A stretch of 64,000 nt of DNA. Source: Myoxocephalus aenaeus. Its lineage: Eukaryota; Chordata; Actinopteri; Perciformes; Cottidae. Under the pieces are notes generated by a model. The model searched no databases. It was not told where the DNA came from and saw only the letters and a program-made list of their open reading frames with translations. Where the stretch lies: the NCBI GenBank assembly GCA_038501785.1, contig JBAMJR010000053.1, positions 8,971,501 to 9,035,500 on the forward strand, in the 5' to 3' direction. Position numbers and translations under genes: made by a program. Positions 1 to 14,800 of this stretch are shown piece by piece; the first letter of the stretch is position 1; each line of letters begins with the position of its first letter.

Positions 1-1449
1 AATGGTGCTGTATGGTGAAAGTGAACACATACTTAGGCTACTCATATAGATTCTTGTGGTTTGGGATGTGGTCACGTTTTCCTTGTTAATCCCTCTGATA
101 CATATCCTACACACTCTGACTCACATTCACAGGGCCGAATATGGTATTAAAATGTCCCATAAGATACAGTACTTGACTATGAATTATGGCTATGAGTCAC
201 TTTATAATCCTAGTGTGTAAGAATATAAAATGATGTTTCTTTCTCAACTGGAACGGTGTGTTAACAGAACTGGAAAAGTAATATCAGTGCGGCTTAAACT
301 GCAAACCTCACATATTTAATCAACGCGACACTTCATGCGCACATCCCTCTGTTCTTTTGGATTAAAACACGCGTGCCGGCTCTTCTTAATTTGCAGAGGT
401 CACAGCGCTGTGTGTAAGGGAGCGCCTTTCCTGTCAGAGATGTCACTCGGATGCACGTGACCGAGAAATCCAATGACCCAGGTTGTGTCAGACAGACGGT
501 CACCATGGAAACCAACCTACACCTGCTTCTGTGCTTAGAAAGAGAGAGAAAGGGAGGCGGGGAGGTGAACTTTTAAAGGCATGTGTGGATATCCTTGAGC
601 TTAGGATAATATTTGAACACTTTGTTAAGCAAAGCTCTCAGCAAATTTCCATGGGGCGGCTGTCTCGTCTTTTTTTCCTCCGGCACCTGTGTTTTGTAGC
701 CGTGGCCGTCGTGAGAGCCGGGGGGAAACGTACACCGCACCACACACAGAGAAAAAAGAAAGCATTCGAGAGACAGAGAGACTGACAGGCCAAACCAAAC
801 CGCTGGAGATATTGCAGTACTGTGGGCCTTTGCTTTTATGGAGCTAGCCTTGTATTTGAAAGATAAACATGTGTAATTCTATGCGCCAGTTCCTTTTGAG
901 CTGCCATTTTCTTTTCACATTTTTTTTCTTCTCTCCCCTGCCTGTCAATGGAGTAGCTTTGTAGTAATACACCGATTTACACGCTCTGACAAACCACAGA
1001 AACACACCTATCGGGTCTAAGTTATGCTCCTTTTGCCAAGAAAAACCAGAGCTGTGTCAACCAACAGGAAATGAACAAGTAAAATGTGTTTTACTTATCA
1101 AACAGTGTGTCTTCTCTCATTCAGCTTTCACTGTATATATGTGTGCACAAGAGAGACACTTGAACAGTGTTGCATTAGTTTAATGGAATATTACCCATCT
1201 GTTGAATCTCAGTCAAGTGTTTTCCTTCCGTCGGGCTTTTATGTTTAGTGTCACTCAAACACACACTCGCACAGCGGCGCGTACACACATTCAGATAAAC
1301 ATAATTTAATGCCCTGTCGCCTTTCTTTCATGCCGTTTCATTATTCCGCTATTGCGTGGCATGTAGGCGTCTAAAGCGCCTGCCTGTTTGGAGAATGGGG
1401 GAGTGAAGAGTACTCCACAGACAATTGCACTTGAATTTTGAATGTAGCT

Positions 1450-1466
1450 CCCCCCCCCCCCCCCCC
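1450..1466. repeat. C17 homopolymer
   Basis: Seventeen consecutive C in semaphorin intronic sequence, directly readable. Length calls in such runs are unreliable. Confidence 0.95.
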
Positions 1467-1714
1467 GGAGCTTTTTAAGACAAGAGCCAGGTTGTTTTCC
1501 ATAATGGCGTATGACAAAGGGACAAATGATAATGTATTTAAATGAATTGCTTGTATTTTCCAGTTTCAAGGGGTGTTCTTGAGTATACGTGTATTTGTGC
1601 ATGGAGCGTTATATGAAAAAGAATATAACCTCAGTCTAGTAAGTGTCTGTAGTTTAGGATATAACAAATCTTTCAGCCATATGTTAATACTTAACTATAT
1701 CTCTGGTTGCATCC

Positions 1715-1716
<2 letters not shown>

Positions 1717-1778
<62 letters not shown>
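1717..1778. repeat. (GT)31 microsatellite
   Basis: A perfect GT dinucleotide repeat of 62 bases, followed by degenerate GT-rich sequence up to about 2130. Confidence 0.98.
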
Positions 1779-1779
<1 letters not shown>

Positions 1780-2383
1780 GAGTCTGTGGCTGTTTGCATT
1801 GGCCACTCTGCCTGGATGTGTGCTGTATACTTTGAATCTGTAAAAGACAGAATGTGTGAGTGAAAAAGAGCAGACAGAGGATGTGTGTAACAAGAGAAAG
1901 TGCGTTGGAATGGGGACTGAACGGAGTGTGTGTCGCCCATGTGTATGCGTGTGTGATGTGAGTGGAGTGTGTGTGTGTGTGTGTGTTTCGGGTGTCTTTG
2001 CTGCGTATCCAGGGGCTAGTAAGCGGACTGTGTGCGGTGAGGGGAGCGCGTGGCACGTGAGTGCACGCATGCATGAGACGCGGTGTGTTTCTGTGTGTGT
2101 GTCTGTGTGTGAGTGTGTGTGTGTTGGGAGGTCCGGGGCCAGGGAGTATGTTAGAGGTGGAAGTTGCTGAGTGCGCTGACTGTTCGACTAGTTCATGCTG
2201 CATAAGCAGAAATGAAATGATTGGATTACAACTTAACTTCTGGGAAGTATGTCTGCGTGCGAGTGTGTTCAGGAAGAATTGATGCGGTGTAAACATTTAG
2301 GTCAATATTAATATATTCATGTCACTTCAAGGGTGTGTACTCACATTTTAAAAGCAGAGCGCAGTGGATTTGTGTTGCTTTGC

Positions 2384-2384
<1 letters not shown>

Positions 2385-2414
<30 letters not shown>
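2385..2414. repeat. (TG)15 microsatellite
   Basis: A perfect TG repeat of 30 bases in the same intron. Confidence 0.97.
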
Positions 2415-2416
<2 letters not shown>

Positions 2417-3778
2417 AGTGTGTGTAATGTTATTCCGTGCTTGTCTTCTGCTTGGTTACTGTATTTTGTATGAGCCGTGGTGCCCTGTCTCTGCCCATGC
2501 TCCCATTTCCAAACGAGCGTGTCTGTGTTTAGGTTAGAGGTCCTTAGGTGCTCACGCCCAGTTCCTCCAATTCTCCAAACCACAGCAGATCCCAGCTCAG
2601 ATAAAGCCTCTCTGTGTGCACTTGTGTGTGCAGGCCACCGTGTCTTTGTCAGAGATCGCAAACGCGTTGAAATACGTGTGTTATTTCTGCTTTGGCCCAT
2701 CTGGGGGAAACCTTTCGTGACGGTCTGTTTTGTAGCACTCCTGGGTTCAGCTCCGGACTCTCACAGTTTCAGACGAGACAGGTTGTCACGTATCCAGCCG
2801 AGATGGCAGTGAAGAGAAGAAAAGACAAGAAAAGTCTTTCCTTAAACTATTGTTATTTGTTCTCTGGTTTGTTTACCTGTGGTTGGCTCCTTTACCTTGT
2901 CTCTCAATGGCTGCCATTATTTTATTTGTCTTCTCTTTTTGTTTCTTTAAAACCTCAAAACTATTTATTTTTTCATTCCATTCCAATTGCTATGCCTATC
3001 TTGGCTCTCTGTCACATCCAATTCTGTTTCCTTTCCTTCATAGTTGAAATACAAGAGGACCTCCTCTGGCATGCTGTCTGCTGGAAATCTCATTTCCTTA
3101 CTACCCTCTAACTCATTTCCCTGATCCTGCGATTGTGTGTATGATTGGTAAACTGGAAAATGAGAGGCCATCTGATTGGCTACCACGTGTTAACAAAACG
3201 GCTCTGACGACACTTCTTATCTTCAAAATTCGAACTCTTGTCGTCGTAATTTGAGTACTGCGGGTGGGCCTTTTCTGTGGTTGCCGACTTACGAGTGTGT
3301 ATAAACGTCAATGCCAGCATGTTGGTGTGCATGGAGGTGGCCAGTGGCCAGAAATATACCTACACACACATACGCTCAACCCATCTGTGGTGCACTACAC
3401 ATTCTCACACACACACACACACCCACAGAACTCCATTCATGCCCACACCCACCCACTCCATTTGCCTCAAACCAAAGTCCAACTGACGCAGATGAGCTGC
3501 AACCGACTTTATTAGGTGACGACCACTCCCTCTCACAGTCCTCATCCACCCCACTGGTACTCGACACACATACATGGTTGACACACCACTTCCTCCATCT
3601 CCCCTTCCATCAATCCCTTCTTTTATGTAGACACAGATGTCCAAGATCTTACACACTGTGAGTGGGCGCAGATGGCTCCTATAGCAGCCCGTCAATCAGA
3701 GCTTTGTGGGGAGAGCAGGGAGATCACAATCCACAGGACTGGGTGTGCATTTGTGTGTGTTCATTTATTTATTTATTT

Positions 3779-3782
<4 letters not shown>

Positions 3783-3842
<60 letters not shown>

Positions 3843-3873
3843 ATATATATGTGTGTGTGTGTGTGTGTGTGCG
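3783..3873. repeat. (AT)28 plus GT compound microsatellite
   Basis: A perfect AT tract at 3783-3838 passes through GTATATATAT into a GT tract ending near 3873. Both halves are alternating purine-pyrimidine sequence. Confidence 0.97.
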
Positions 3874-4432
3874 TGCACATGTGGGCTATATTGTGTGCCT
3901 GCGTGTGTCCATGCTGTATGTTGACACTGATGAAGATGGATGATCCAGTGTGATAGTGAGGCTGATGTTTTAGAAGACTGTACCGGTGGTGAAAATATAA
4001 AGCACATGTTCTGTATCCATTGCAGGAACAAGAGGCAGATGGTTAATTAAGGGGTTAATTGCATTTCAATTAATTTCATTGTAAACCAAATTCTACTGTT
4101 ACCTACATTGTATGAAACAAAATGGGCTTCTCTTGAATGACAAATTGCACATTAATAGTGTGAGCTGCTTTTCAATAAGATGAAGAAGTTCCATTGTTTT
4201 GGCCCTAATTACAATTAAAGATGTTTTTTGGGGCATTTTTTGTCAACATAAAAGTAACTAATGAAGTGTATTTATATACAGTAGGTAATAAGTAAGGTGG
4301 TAATGGTGGTTATTTGAATAGGCTTGCATCATTTTGAATATTGTTTAATTGAACTACATGATTATTCGCTTAGTCTACAACATGTTTAAAACATTTTTTA
4401 CAAGGTATTCAAATATAAATACTGTGTATCAG

Positions 4433-4438
<6 letters not shown>

Positions 4439-4508
<70 letters not shown>
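4439..4508. repeat. (AT)35 microsatellite
   Basis: A perfect AT repeat of 70 bases, self-complementary and able to form a cruciform. Confidence 0.98.
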
Positions 4509-4511
<3 letters not shown>

Positions 4512-5714
4512 ATTTACAGTTCTATAAAAAAACAAACAGCAAATCCTCTCATTTTAAAAGCTAGAGGCAGAGGAGGTTTGGTGTTTTGACTTGATAATTG
4601 ACAAAAGCGATTAATCAATCATCTAAATGGCTGCGTGTTCATTTTGCGTGGTAATTTTCTATCATGTAATCGCTTCCATGTTATTATGAATGCAGACTGA
4701 ATGAAGATAGATATTCTGGATCTTTCATGGATTCACGTGGTTGGATTCACTGGTTGCACTGTAACCACCTATGGCTGTGGAAATCTAGTTATGCTAATAA
4801 ATGTACACTGATAAATGAATATAAATGAACTGATGTTTGTGCTGTGGCACATGAGGTTCACTGGCACCAAATTCAATCAGGGGGTTAACTCTGTCTCAGG
4901 AAGGGAGTGTGGTTATTTGTTAATGTAATAACAGAGTAGATGGAACTCACGGTGGTTAAATATGAACCGACCGTCAGAGGTCTGGCTAGACTTCTGCCCA
5001 TTACACATGAAGTCTTGTGCTGGTTTCCATTGAGCTTGGCTGCATATTGTTAGTATCAACTTAAACACTCTGTACACCTGGATGGAACACTCTGCAGAAA
5101 TCTATGTGCAGTCACACACTCGTCAGTGTGGATTTACATAATAACCCATTTACAGCTACATGTCACACACACCCACACGTACTTACCTACACACAGTGTC
5201 TCCCCTGGCCTTCACTCCATATGAATTATTCAACCAATCACACGGCTGAAAAGGCTGAACTGTGTCCCTGATTGGGGCACGCTGTGCTCACTTGAAATGT
5301 CTCACGCTATACCTGACTGACGTGTGTCTGTGTGTATGTACGTGTGTGCAAATGTGACTGGAAAAGCAATTAAGGATAAAATCGCTGATTTCATACAGAC
5401 ATCTTGATTGTAGAAGCAGTCATATTTTTTTATGTTTTATCACAAGACAAAAACAAATATTGGACTCATACAATTAAGTACTCAATTTGGGAGACACTGA
5501 CTAATATATTTTAATCATGAATAATTGTGATTTCATACAAGAAATACTACACCATATAGTCCAGACTTTTAGTTTACTAACTTTTCTGACTGCTGTGGTG
5601 GACATGCACAAATGTGGGATTGGTTTCCTCATTTTTCAAACTGTTCTTTTAGTCTTTTGTTAGCCGTTCTCAACACACGATCAACACTAACTCCTTCTCC
5701 TGTTTCTCTTCCAG

Positions 5715-5875
5715 AGATGTTAGAGTCCAGTAACCTCGTCACTTTCAACGGCTTGGCCAACAGCTCGAGCTACGACGCTTTCCTATTGGATGAGGAGCGA
5801 GGGAGACTGCTGGTCGGAGCCGAGGACCACATCTTCTCATTCGACCTCGTCAACATCAACAGAGACCACAAACAG
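5715..5875 (+). CDS. sema3a: sema3a exon: start of the sema domain
   Basis: The acceptor is TTCCAG at 5714 and the donor is AG|GTAAC. The exon begins in phase 1 (the last two bases of a Glu codon) and ends in phase 0. It encodes MLESSNLVTFNGLANSSS and later DEERGRLLVGAEDHIFSFDL, which matches the first blade of SEMA3A almost residue for residue. Confidence 0.95.
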
Positions 5876-8800
5876 GTAACAGTCAGATATACTAAACTTT
5901 GTTACATTTTAATGGTTTCTCTCTTCTCTTCTCTTCGCTCCACATCTCTTCACTTTTCTACTCTTCTCTTCCTGCTGCTCCCTCTGGAGTCCATTACACC
6001 ACCTCTTTCTCCCCTCCCCGCTTCCCTCCCACTGTCTGTCTTGGTCCAGACAGGGCCGTCCATAATTCCATTACTCCACCTGGACTAGGTTAACAGGCTT
6101 TTTATCAGATTCAGGCTGCTATCTTAGACACACAAGACTGACACAGACTTGCCTGCAGGCTGCAGCGAGCTGGGCAGGGGAATGAAAGTGCTGAAAAATG
6201 CATAGTCAATGCAGAGAGAGAGTGTGTCTCCGTTTTTCTTTTTGCCCTTGGCTCGGATGTGTGTTTTTTTCCCCCCTTTTCCGCTATTTTGTTCTGATCT
6301 TTGCATCATTATCAGATAAAGCCCAAAAAGCAGTGATTAAGCACATTTCATGTAATTACCATGCAATGTGCAGTGCAGAGTCACAAGAGAGAGAATCTCA
6401 GCTGATACAGAGACGAGATAAAGTCTCGGAATAGAATTAGGAATTGTAATTGTGTGTGTTACATGGACATAATAATGCATGTACATGCATGTGCATACAT
6501 TTCCTTTGTCTTTCCACATCTGCGTGGCCACCAGCAAAAGACAAGAGCTCAATCACACCCAATTTTTGAATATATATAATAATTTCCTTACACATGTACC
6601 TGTGTGCGCCTCATGTGTGTATATAATTCATGTGACACCAGATAGATTCGCCGTAAGGACAGTACAAAGCCATTATTTAGTTCACAATGCGTCTTTTCCA
6701 AAAGTAGCAAAAGCCTGCTTTTTGAAGTGAAAAGTACAACCATATGCTCAGGATTTAAACTGTAGAAAGGAGTTTAACTTTTCACATGCCATAATCTGAA
6801 CCATAACTCATATTTAGACCATATACAAAAATATATATATATTGACACAGCAAATGCAATATAGAGGGTCATATTTCCATGTCTTCCTCCATATGGAATT
6901 GATCAAATTTCACATAAACTCAGCACATTTTTATATGTTTGTTTTTCCTCATTTTCAATTCCACTTTAATGCAGTCTATCACTATGCTGTTTAAAAGACC
7001 ATCCCTGCACATGCAACTCTCAGGATATGAATAAATAGGGAACTAACGGAGTGAGTAACTAAAATAAAGCATGACCAATACAAAGTCCTTCTCCTGGGAA
7101 TTACACACATCTTGATTTCCGCTGATTTCTGGCATTGACTCACTGCCTTTCCCGTTTCATGAAACAACATGTAAATGTCCGCACTCCACCTCCAGCATAG
7201 TATGACTTTGTCTTTCTCTCATTTGCACAGATTGCGTGGCCTGCCACCCCCTCGAAGCGGGACGAATGTAAGTGGGCAGGAAAAGACCTCGAGGTAAGTC
7301 CATGTTCATGATGGCATCATCGTTCGAGCTCTTCCCGTCATTTTCGCTGTCCCGTGTCCAAGTAAATCTTCAAATTTATCTGGAATGCCGCATTACAGCA
7401 TGGGAGAAGTTGCCGGGATCAAGCCCCGGTACGATAGATTAAGTGATAGTACAGTAGCCATGCTCCATCATACCTCTGGCACAGTGTTCTCTCCATTGGT
7501 CATCCCCCACTGACATCCACAACTAAACACACTGTACGACAGATGTTCGGTCACAGTAAGGTGTACACAGTGTCCCAGTGGCACGAGGACATCCACGCAT
7601 TAGCTCAGAGGTTATTTGCTTCTGTGACGTACAGTTTAATGTCGGGAGTATGTTTGTGCTCCGGAGTGAGCGCATGTGTGCATTTTTTTATGTGGGAGTG
7701 TATTGTTCGAGTCCTCGTTATCTGACGCTGTGTGTTAGCTCACATGTGCACAAGTTTGCTGAACACATACTATATGCCACCAGCTTTGTTTGTGTGCACA
7801 GCGGTGTTGGTGTGTGTTATCTCTGTGTTGCTGTTTGGATAGGCTCTCTGTGTTATATCTGATCTTAATTTCATGGCTGGATGAGTCTGGAGTGCAGCGG
7901 CTGCAGGGTTTAGGATTATCTAGAATTACGTAGTCGTTTTAAATCGCAGAGCTTTTTACTTGAGTCCAACTCGCCGCCAGCTTTTTTGGGATTTTCGCAC
8001 AAACACAAAGTCGCCATCGCACAAGCAACACTACACCTTCGCTCCCTCGCACAGTGGAAAGGGAATATTTCTGGCAGCACAAAATCACACTAAACACAAT
8101 GATGAGGTATTTGCGTGCTGTGAAACTGTTTACCCTTGAAAATGAGGCGGTGAGAGCAGAGACGGAGTGCAGCAGGGAGAGACCTTGATTAGGACATTAC
8201 CAAAGCATTCGGAGCTCCCAAAGTGATGCATTTCTCCAAAACCACAATTTACAGCCGCAGAACAAATGTAACAGCTGCCCCCTTCCAAAATGCCTCATGG
8301 CTGTATCACTCTCCTTGGCAGGACTAGTGTGTAACATGGCCCAGGTTGTTGCATTTGATTCAGCTAACAAAGGGTCCAGATTCTGGATTCACAATTTCAT
8401 GGAACTGCCTCGTGTCATTTCTGAGTATTTTTCCAGATACTACAGGAAACATAAATGTTATCCTTCATTTCCAATGCATTTTCCGTATTCAATTAGATAG
8501 CTCACTATAGTCTCAAAATGCACACAACTCATCCATATGTATACAAACCCACGTACAAATCTGTCCATTTCTCCAACGGAAAGTCATCATCAATACCGAG
8601 GCCAAAGAGAGTCATTAGTTTGATCCAATAATGACTCATTTATCCTGTGCGGGTGTTGTGGTTTTCACATAATGACATGGTTTGGGATCAGGGAAACCAT
8701 TTTTCACCTGCGGGCCAGACAGCTTGAGTGACTTGCATAACAAACGTCCGTCAGTGTTTATTGTGCAATTTACCTACCACATAGCTAATGAGTCTAACTC

Positions 8801-11800
8801 GAAGACAGCCATGTAAAATCCCAAACAGGCCTGACATTGAGGGGGGATTATAGAAGTTGGTGAAATACATATAATAGGGTTGTGAGAGTGATGTGGGGGA
8901 ACATGAGCTCCCGCTGTTCAACTGTAGAAAACACAGAGGGTAAAGTCATTAAGTCACACAATCACAGACACATAGACTTGTAGGGTTGAGGTCAGCCACA
9001 AGAAATCATGGAAGTTTAGTCTGTGAACTAAGCAGTAGAATGTTGTTGGGTTAATGATAACATGCAGTTTAAAGGTGTTGCTTGCTTGAATGCACCCCAG
9101 GTCAGTTAGAAACCACTAGCATGCTACGGTTTTGTATTAAACAAGTTAATATTTTGACATACAATTTATATTAAGTTTTCACAATAAATAAATGCTTATT
9201 TGAGAATGGGACAAGAAGATTGATGCCCCTCTCATGTCTGTACGGTCAATTTGACGATGTAGCTGGCAGCCAGGTAGCTTAGCTTAGCGGAAAGACTGGA
9301 AACAAGGAAGCAGCTACCCTGGCTGTGTACAAAGTCAACACACTCCGTCTATATCTGTTATATCTGGTTTGTGTAATCATACAAAACCTGAAGTACAAAA
9401 CTGGGGTTACTCGAGTTCATATGCTGTTTCACTCTCATTTAATTGGTTACGCTAAAGTAGGCTAACAAGCTGCTAGCTGATGCAGTGACGAAGCATACAT
9501 TTTCAAAATGTCAAACTCTTTAAGTACATCACTGAGGGGGCGAAAGAGACAGAGCCAAAACACAAGTTTCTTCCTCTCTGAGTAATAGCAGGAAATTACG
9601 TTTTTTGGAAAGTCTTAGCAGTGTGTAATCCCAGAGTTCATTTGGTTCTCCACTGGAAAATGTCATCACTCCAACCTGAACACAGTGAGGCCTCCAATCA
9701 GTTTATGTCTCATATGAGGGACGCAATCAAATTATAAAAACTGAAATAGCTGTGAGGTCTAGAAGCCTGAAGAGATACATGTGTTAAAGGGAGGAAGAGA
9801 GAGAGCGGTAATTTGTCTGTCTGCATGGGATTTGATTTGAGTGCTGCGTTTTCAAACCCCCAAGCAAATGTCTCCTTATTTGTTAGGTGGATATGCGGCA
9901 TGTATTCATAATAAGGCAAACTCCAGCCTAATCTCTGAACCACATGTGCCCAAATTAACTCCTCCAGGCTGCTAATAGCCCTCCTGCATTAACCAATCCT
10001 GTTGATTAGCACTCTAATAAACAGTCTCACACCACTGGGACTATCAACGTGTGCTGGAGCGCCAACCTAAACACCCCCAGTAAATTCAAACATATGGATC
10101 ATTAAAGATCTGAGTGACTGATTTGACTTACAGGTGGGATTTCCTTGAAGGAGACTAAGTTTCATAAGTCTCTTCCAGTCTAACTGGAAAGTCCCAGTTT
10201 TAAAGGAAATATTCCAACAGAGCTTTTCTTTATTCTCCATCATGCTCTGTTTCCTATTAGTCTCCATTTTCAATTGAATCACCGCAGCACTTTTCTCTAT
10301 TAAAAGTGTCAATGTTATTTTCACAAAGGATAAAACTTAATTCAAACTTTATGACATGGAGGAGGCTTTTGGAAATCAATGCTAACATGCAATCTATTTC
10401 ATAAAAAGTGTCACATGCTTTGCAAGGCTATATAACATACTGGTAGTATTACTATATAGACAGAGAAAAGTATTGCAAACACAACATTTATTAAAATCTC
10501 TTTGCCAGATGTATGAAATTATACTTTTTTTTCCCCCAGAAGGAGTGTTCTAACTTCATTCGGGTCCTGCAACCTTTCAACCAGACCCACCTGTACATCT
10601 GTGGCACAGGAGCCTTCCACCCCATCTGTTCTTTTCTGGAAATGGGCAAGAGGGCAGAGGTAATACATCGGCTGCATTAATGTTGGTTCACCAAATGATG
10701 TAGTTTTTTTTTCCAACATGTTTAAACAGTTATATATATGCAAAAGGTAATTTAGATCTCAATTGGGTGTCCATTAATGAGTCATGAAGTGTGCCACCAG
10801 TGGTATAGCAAACTAATGACAGTATAAGTCATTGTTTCCCCTTAAAATAATATGTCCACAGCAACTGCACTGGCTGCACTAAGTATATGCTCTCGCACGC
10901 TAACACGTGCACACGTGCACACGTGCACACGTTTCTGTCGAGCACAGCAGTAACCATTCACTCCATTGATTGTCTTCTCATCAATGTTTTCCTTTGTGTG
11001 AAGAAGTGGAAAAAACTACATGGTTTGAATTCAGCCGTTGAAAATTAAACAACCGCTCCCCTGCATAAAAGTTTAATCAGTCATCTTGATAAAGGTCTAC
11101 GGGTTAATCAATGTACCAGCATGGGTTCTGCAGTCCGACAATGTGGCGGGGGATGGCTGTTTGCACCATGCCGGTTTTGAGTATAGAAGACCCTGCAGGA
11201 GTTCACTTCACTTTAAAGTAGTGTTGTCAGTCATTGATTTAAAGAAAACAGAGTAAGTTGGGTCTCTCTTTTGTGTATTTTCTTTTTATTATATACAATT
11301 ATATTGAAGTCCGAGGGTGAACTGTGCTTTTGCTGCATGATCCCTATTCTCCATTATTCCTTTTTGTTGTAGAAATGATTGCTGTGCCCAAACGCTGCTT
11401 GCTATAATCAGAATTTGGTGTAATTTGAAACACAGGCTATAAATGTACCTTTAGCCAGGCTTAATGTGGCTTTCGCTGGCCTCATTTTGAACTTTGACCC
11501 TTTCCACCACAGGAAAACATCTTTCGACTGGCCTCGCATTTCGAGAACGGCCGCGGGAAAAGCCCCTATGACCCCAGAATGCTCTCAGCCTCGCTTCTGA
11601 TCGGTGAGTTTGATCTCTGCCTTGATTAGTTCCAGGAAGTACACATTCACTTCAGAACTGGTCATTTGTTCCTAACTACACTTTTCTCACTAACAGATGG
11701 AGAGCTGTACTCTGGCACATCTGCTGATTTCATGGGAAGGGACTTTGCTATTTTCCGTACCCTGGGAGATCATCATCCAATTAGAACAGAGCAGCACGAT

Positions 11801-14800
11801 TCAAGATGGCTGAACGGTAAAGAAAAAACAGACAAATAATACAACTTCAATGTAAGCCAAGTATCAATGGCTGAAATAAATTAAGTTTTAAAAGATGATC
11901 TGCGTTTTGCACAATCTAGTTTTTCTTCATGAAAAAGGGAGTTGTTTAATATATTTATATCTTATAAGTTTACACAAATATGTTGCCTTTCCTGTTTTTT
12001 GAGAGGCCATTTCATTCTTGAAGCTTACGTTTGAAGTTAATAGGGTTCAGACTGTAAAAACTAGATAACATACAATTTCAAACCTCACAAACTCCAACAA
12101 ACGTTACTATTAAAATAAAATTGGACACTTGTGGCCCACAATAACCTCTACTGTTCAGCAGCAGGTGGAAGTAAACCCTCGTCATTGGCCAGTTTTGGAG
12201 AAAGAATACCATTGAGCTTTTCAATGGACATCGAAGCATTACATTCTCTCACAAGCCTCAAGTCTCCAATCATTTCCATTCATGTGCAGACATCAGATAT
12301 CAGAGCCCATTCACAAAGTCACTGGATTTGCCTACGCTAGTAAGATTAGCGAGTCAGTGAGGGTTATTGACTGTTCAGTCTGTCTGGCTATCTTTCGGCA
12401 CCGCGGAGGACTTAGGGAGCCTCAAAAGGTCAGTTTGAACCTTTCCCTCAAGCTGTGCCATCCCTTTTCCCCTTCTTTCCCACAGAACTAATCCGCTCTC
12501 AGCTGTTTTCCTGTAGTGGAGTCAAATTCCTCTCATCCCCCCTCTCCTCCCCCAGCACCATCAGAAATCACAAACACTGTTCTCTGTAGTGCTGATTGCT
12601 GTGACATATTAATAGAGAGCGATTTCAAAGGGAGAAGCCATTGTTGCAGCGTTAATCCCCATCGATCTTTCACCTTGTTCAAACAAATACGCCGGGGATT
12701 GTAGCCATTCGGCCTGGCAAAATCCAACTCCTTCTCCACAAAAGGGGGATTGTAATTGCATGGATTACTGGGATGGGGATATTCTATTGAGCCTTTATCA
12801 ACAAAGTTACATGGTGCTCAAATGCAACAAGAAAAAGACACTTGGGAATTCATTCTTAGTAGTTGATTCTGAAAAGGATTTAGGGTTAAATGGTATAGCT
12901 TTGGCTTTGATGGTCTTTATTCATGCAATGCATTTACACATCCCTTCACCCTTTAATACCCTCTCACTCAACGTTTAGGTGCAAGTAGACCTCGACTGAA
13001 TACAGTGGCCTTTTGTTGGGAATAAAAGTAATAAATTGTATATAAAATGACCTCAATGGTTGGCGACACTGGCAGAAGCCTGTTTTTGTATGCGAGGGCA
13101 TGCAAGGTTGAATTTTTGAATGTGTAGATTAAATGGCACACATTCACAATAGATCTATGAGGAGTGTGTGGGGTACATGATTCATACCAGAGGTCTCGCA
13201 CCCGCACAGCGCTGCTTATAAATCTGCTTTCCACTTTGGCCACACTAGTCTTTTTCACAGCTACTCTATATCCTAAACGGTCATGGAGGCGTAACATGGC
13301 ACGGCTTGTTTCTCTCCAGCTAACCCCGAGCTCCTAGACACAGGCTCGTTTTACGAGTGACGCCGCCGCAGTGACTGTGGCCACTTTCCCCTAGTCCCTC
13401 TGCCCCTTCAACTCAGATAGATCTCAGCCCTAAGGCCCGTTTAGCTTTGATTTCCTCTCGCGCTTAAGGTCGAGATAAATTTATTCAAGTGTTACCGGGG
13501 ACAATCAGAGCCATGTGTGTTTGTGGGGATGTGGCCTGGAGAAGGGAGTTATGTGGGATTTGGACTTGGAGCGCTTACTTGGAGTAAAGTCAGATACTGT
13601 AACACCAGTGTGTAAAGTGAATGGCTGTTATTACTGAGCCGTGACTGGAGAATATCATGGGGGATTAGGTTTTGGAGGTGTAAAATAGGGGTGAAAGGAT
13701 TGTCATTGGGGCGGGGTTTGGATCGTAAAATTAGATGTGTGTAGCTTTGTGTGGGATTCAAGTGGGTATGAACAAATGTTTGCTTATTTTACTGCACGCT
13801 AAGTCGTTTTCTGTGCTTCATTCTTTTCCTTTTTTCCCCTCTAGACCCCAGGTTCATAGGCGTTCACTTGATCCCAGAAAGTGACAACCCTGAAGACGAT
13901 AAGATCTTCCTGTTTTTCAAGGAGAACGCCATGGACGGAGAGCACACTGGCAAGGCTACCATCGCCAGGATAGGACAACTGTGTAAGGTAACAACACACA
14001 CATACAAAAAACCTATCACAGTTGGAAAGATCCACGATGATTTGTTTAAAATCTGCATGGTCTTATAGAAATACCTGCATGTTTATGTCAGTTTGCAGGA
14101 AATGTATTGAGTTTTTTTGGGGTTTGTAACACAGAACGACATGGGAGGTCACAGGAGTCTGGTGAACAAGTGGACTACTTTCCTCAAGGCCCGGCTAATG
14201 TGTTCAGTGCCCGGGCTCAACGGCATTGATACACACTTTGATGAGCTGCGTAAGTGTGTATTCATTTGTATTTGATGTAACAAAAAATCTCTCTTTCAAA
14301 TGCTGATGACAAAAACATCACCTTCACCCATTCTTGCTTTGTTTTTTTCAGAGGATGTGTTTCTCATGAGCTCCAAGGATCCAAAGAACCCGGTTATATA
14401 CGCTGTATTCACCACATCCAGGTACAGACCCATCCACATATTTTCATATGACCTCCAAAATGTGCGTGCAAAGGCTCACTTTGAGAACAGCTTGACAGGC
14501 GCTGGTACTATCATATTTGTTTGGTTTATTTGTTGCTAGGAGATCAGAAGGATATAAATTCAACCGGCAGCCACCCTAGACAAGTTATTTCCTCTGTATT
14601 TGAAAAACACACACGCTTCATATTTCCTTTCAGGAGTTCCTCCGTTTCTCAACCTTTATTCCATCCCTTTATCTGTAATTCCATAACCATTTTAAATTAC
14701 ATGGCAGGATGCGAGTAACCAAGCGTGCCCCCTTCAAATTCCCAGACAGCGGTCCCTGTCCCGTAATCCACTTACAGGTGTCTTATGGTTGCTTTCCCCT

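Larger units (their letters stand above)
1..5714 (+). other. sema3a: Intron/upstream part of the semaphorin gene, no exon found
   Basis: This stretch precedes the first semaphorin exon seen in the window. I searched for the exon that should carry the start codon, signal peptide and a phase-1 donor, and did not find it; in other SEMA3A genes it lies far upstream. The reading frames here are short, or are open only because they run through (GT)n/(AT)n tracts. The stretch holds a C17 run at 1450, (GT)31 at 1717, and (AT)28 and (AT)35 at 3783 and 4439. The intron ends in a pyrimidine-rich tract and CAG at 5714. Confidence 0.7.

Noticed and set aside
1691..2296. 201-codon minus-strand ORF rich in His-Thr
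   Set aside because: It runs through the (GT)n tract, which reads as alternating Thr-His; no family resemblance outside the repeat.
5612..5714. MWDWFPHFSNCSFSLLLAVL as the semaphorin signal peptide
   Set aside because: The hydrophobic run is the translated polypyrimidine tract of the intron; the exon begins at 5715 in phase 1, as in other SEMA3A genes.
7400..7440. tRNA- or SINE-like GCCGGGATCAAGCCCCGGTA
   Set aside because: No acceptor stem, anticodon arm or A/B boxes in the right order can be drawn around it.
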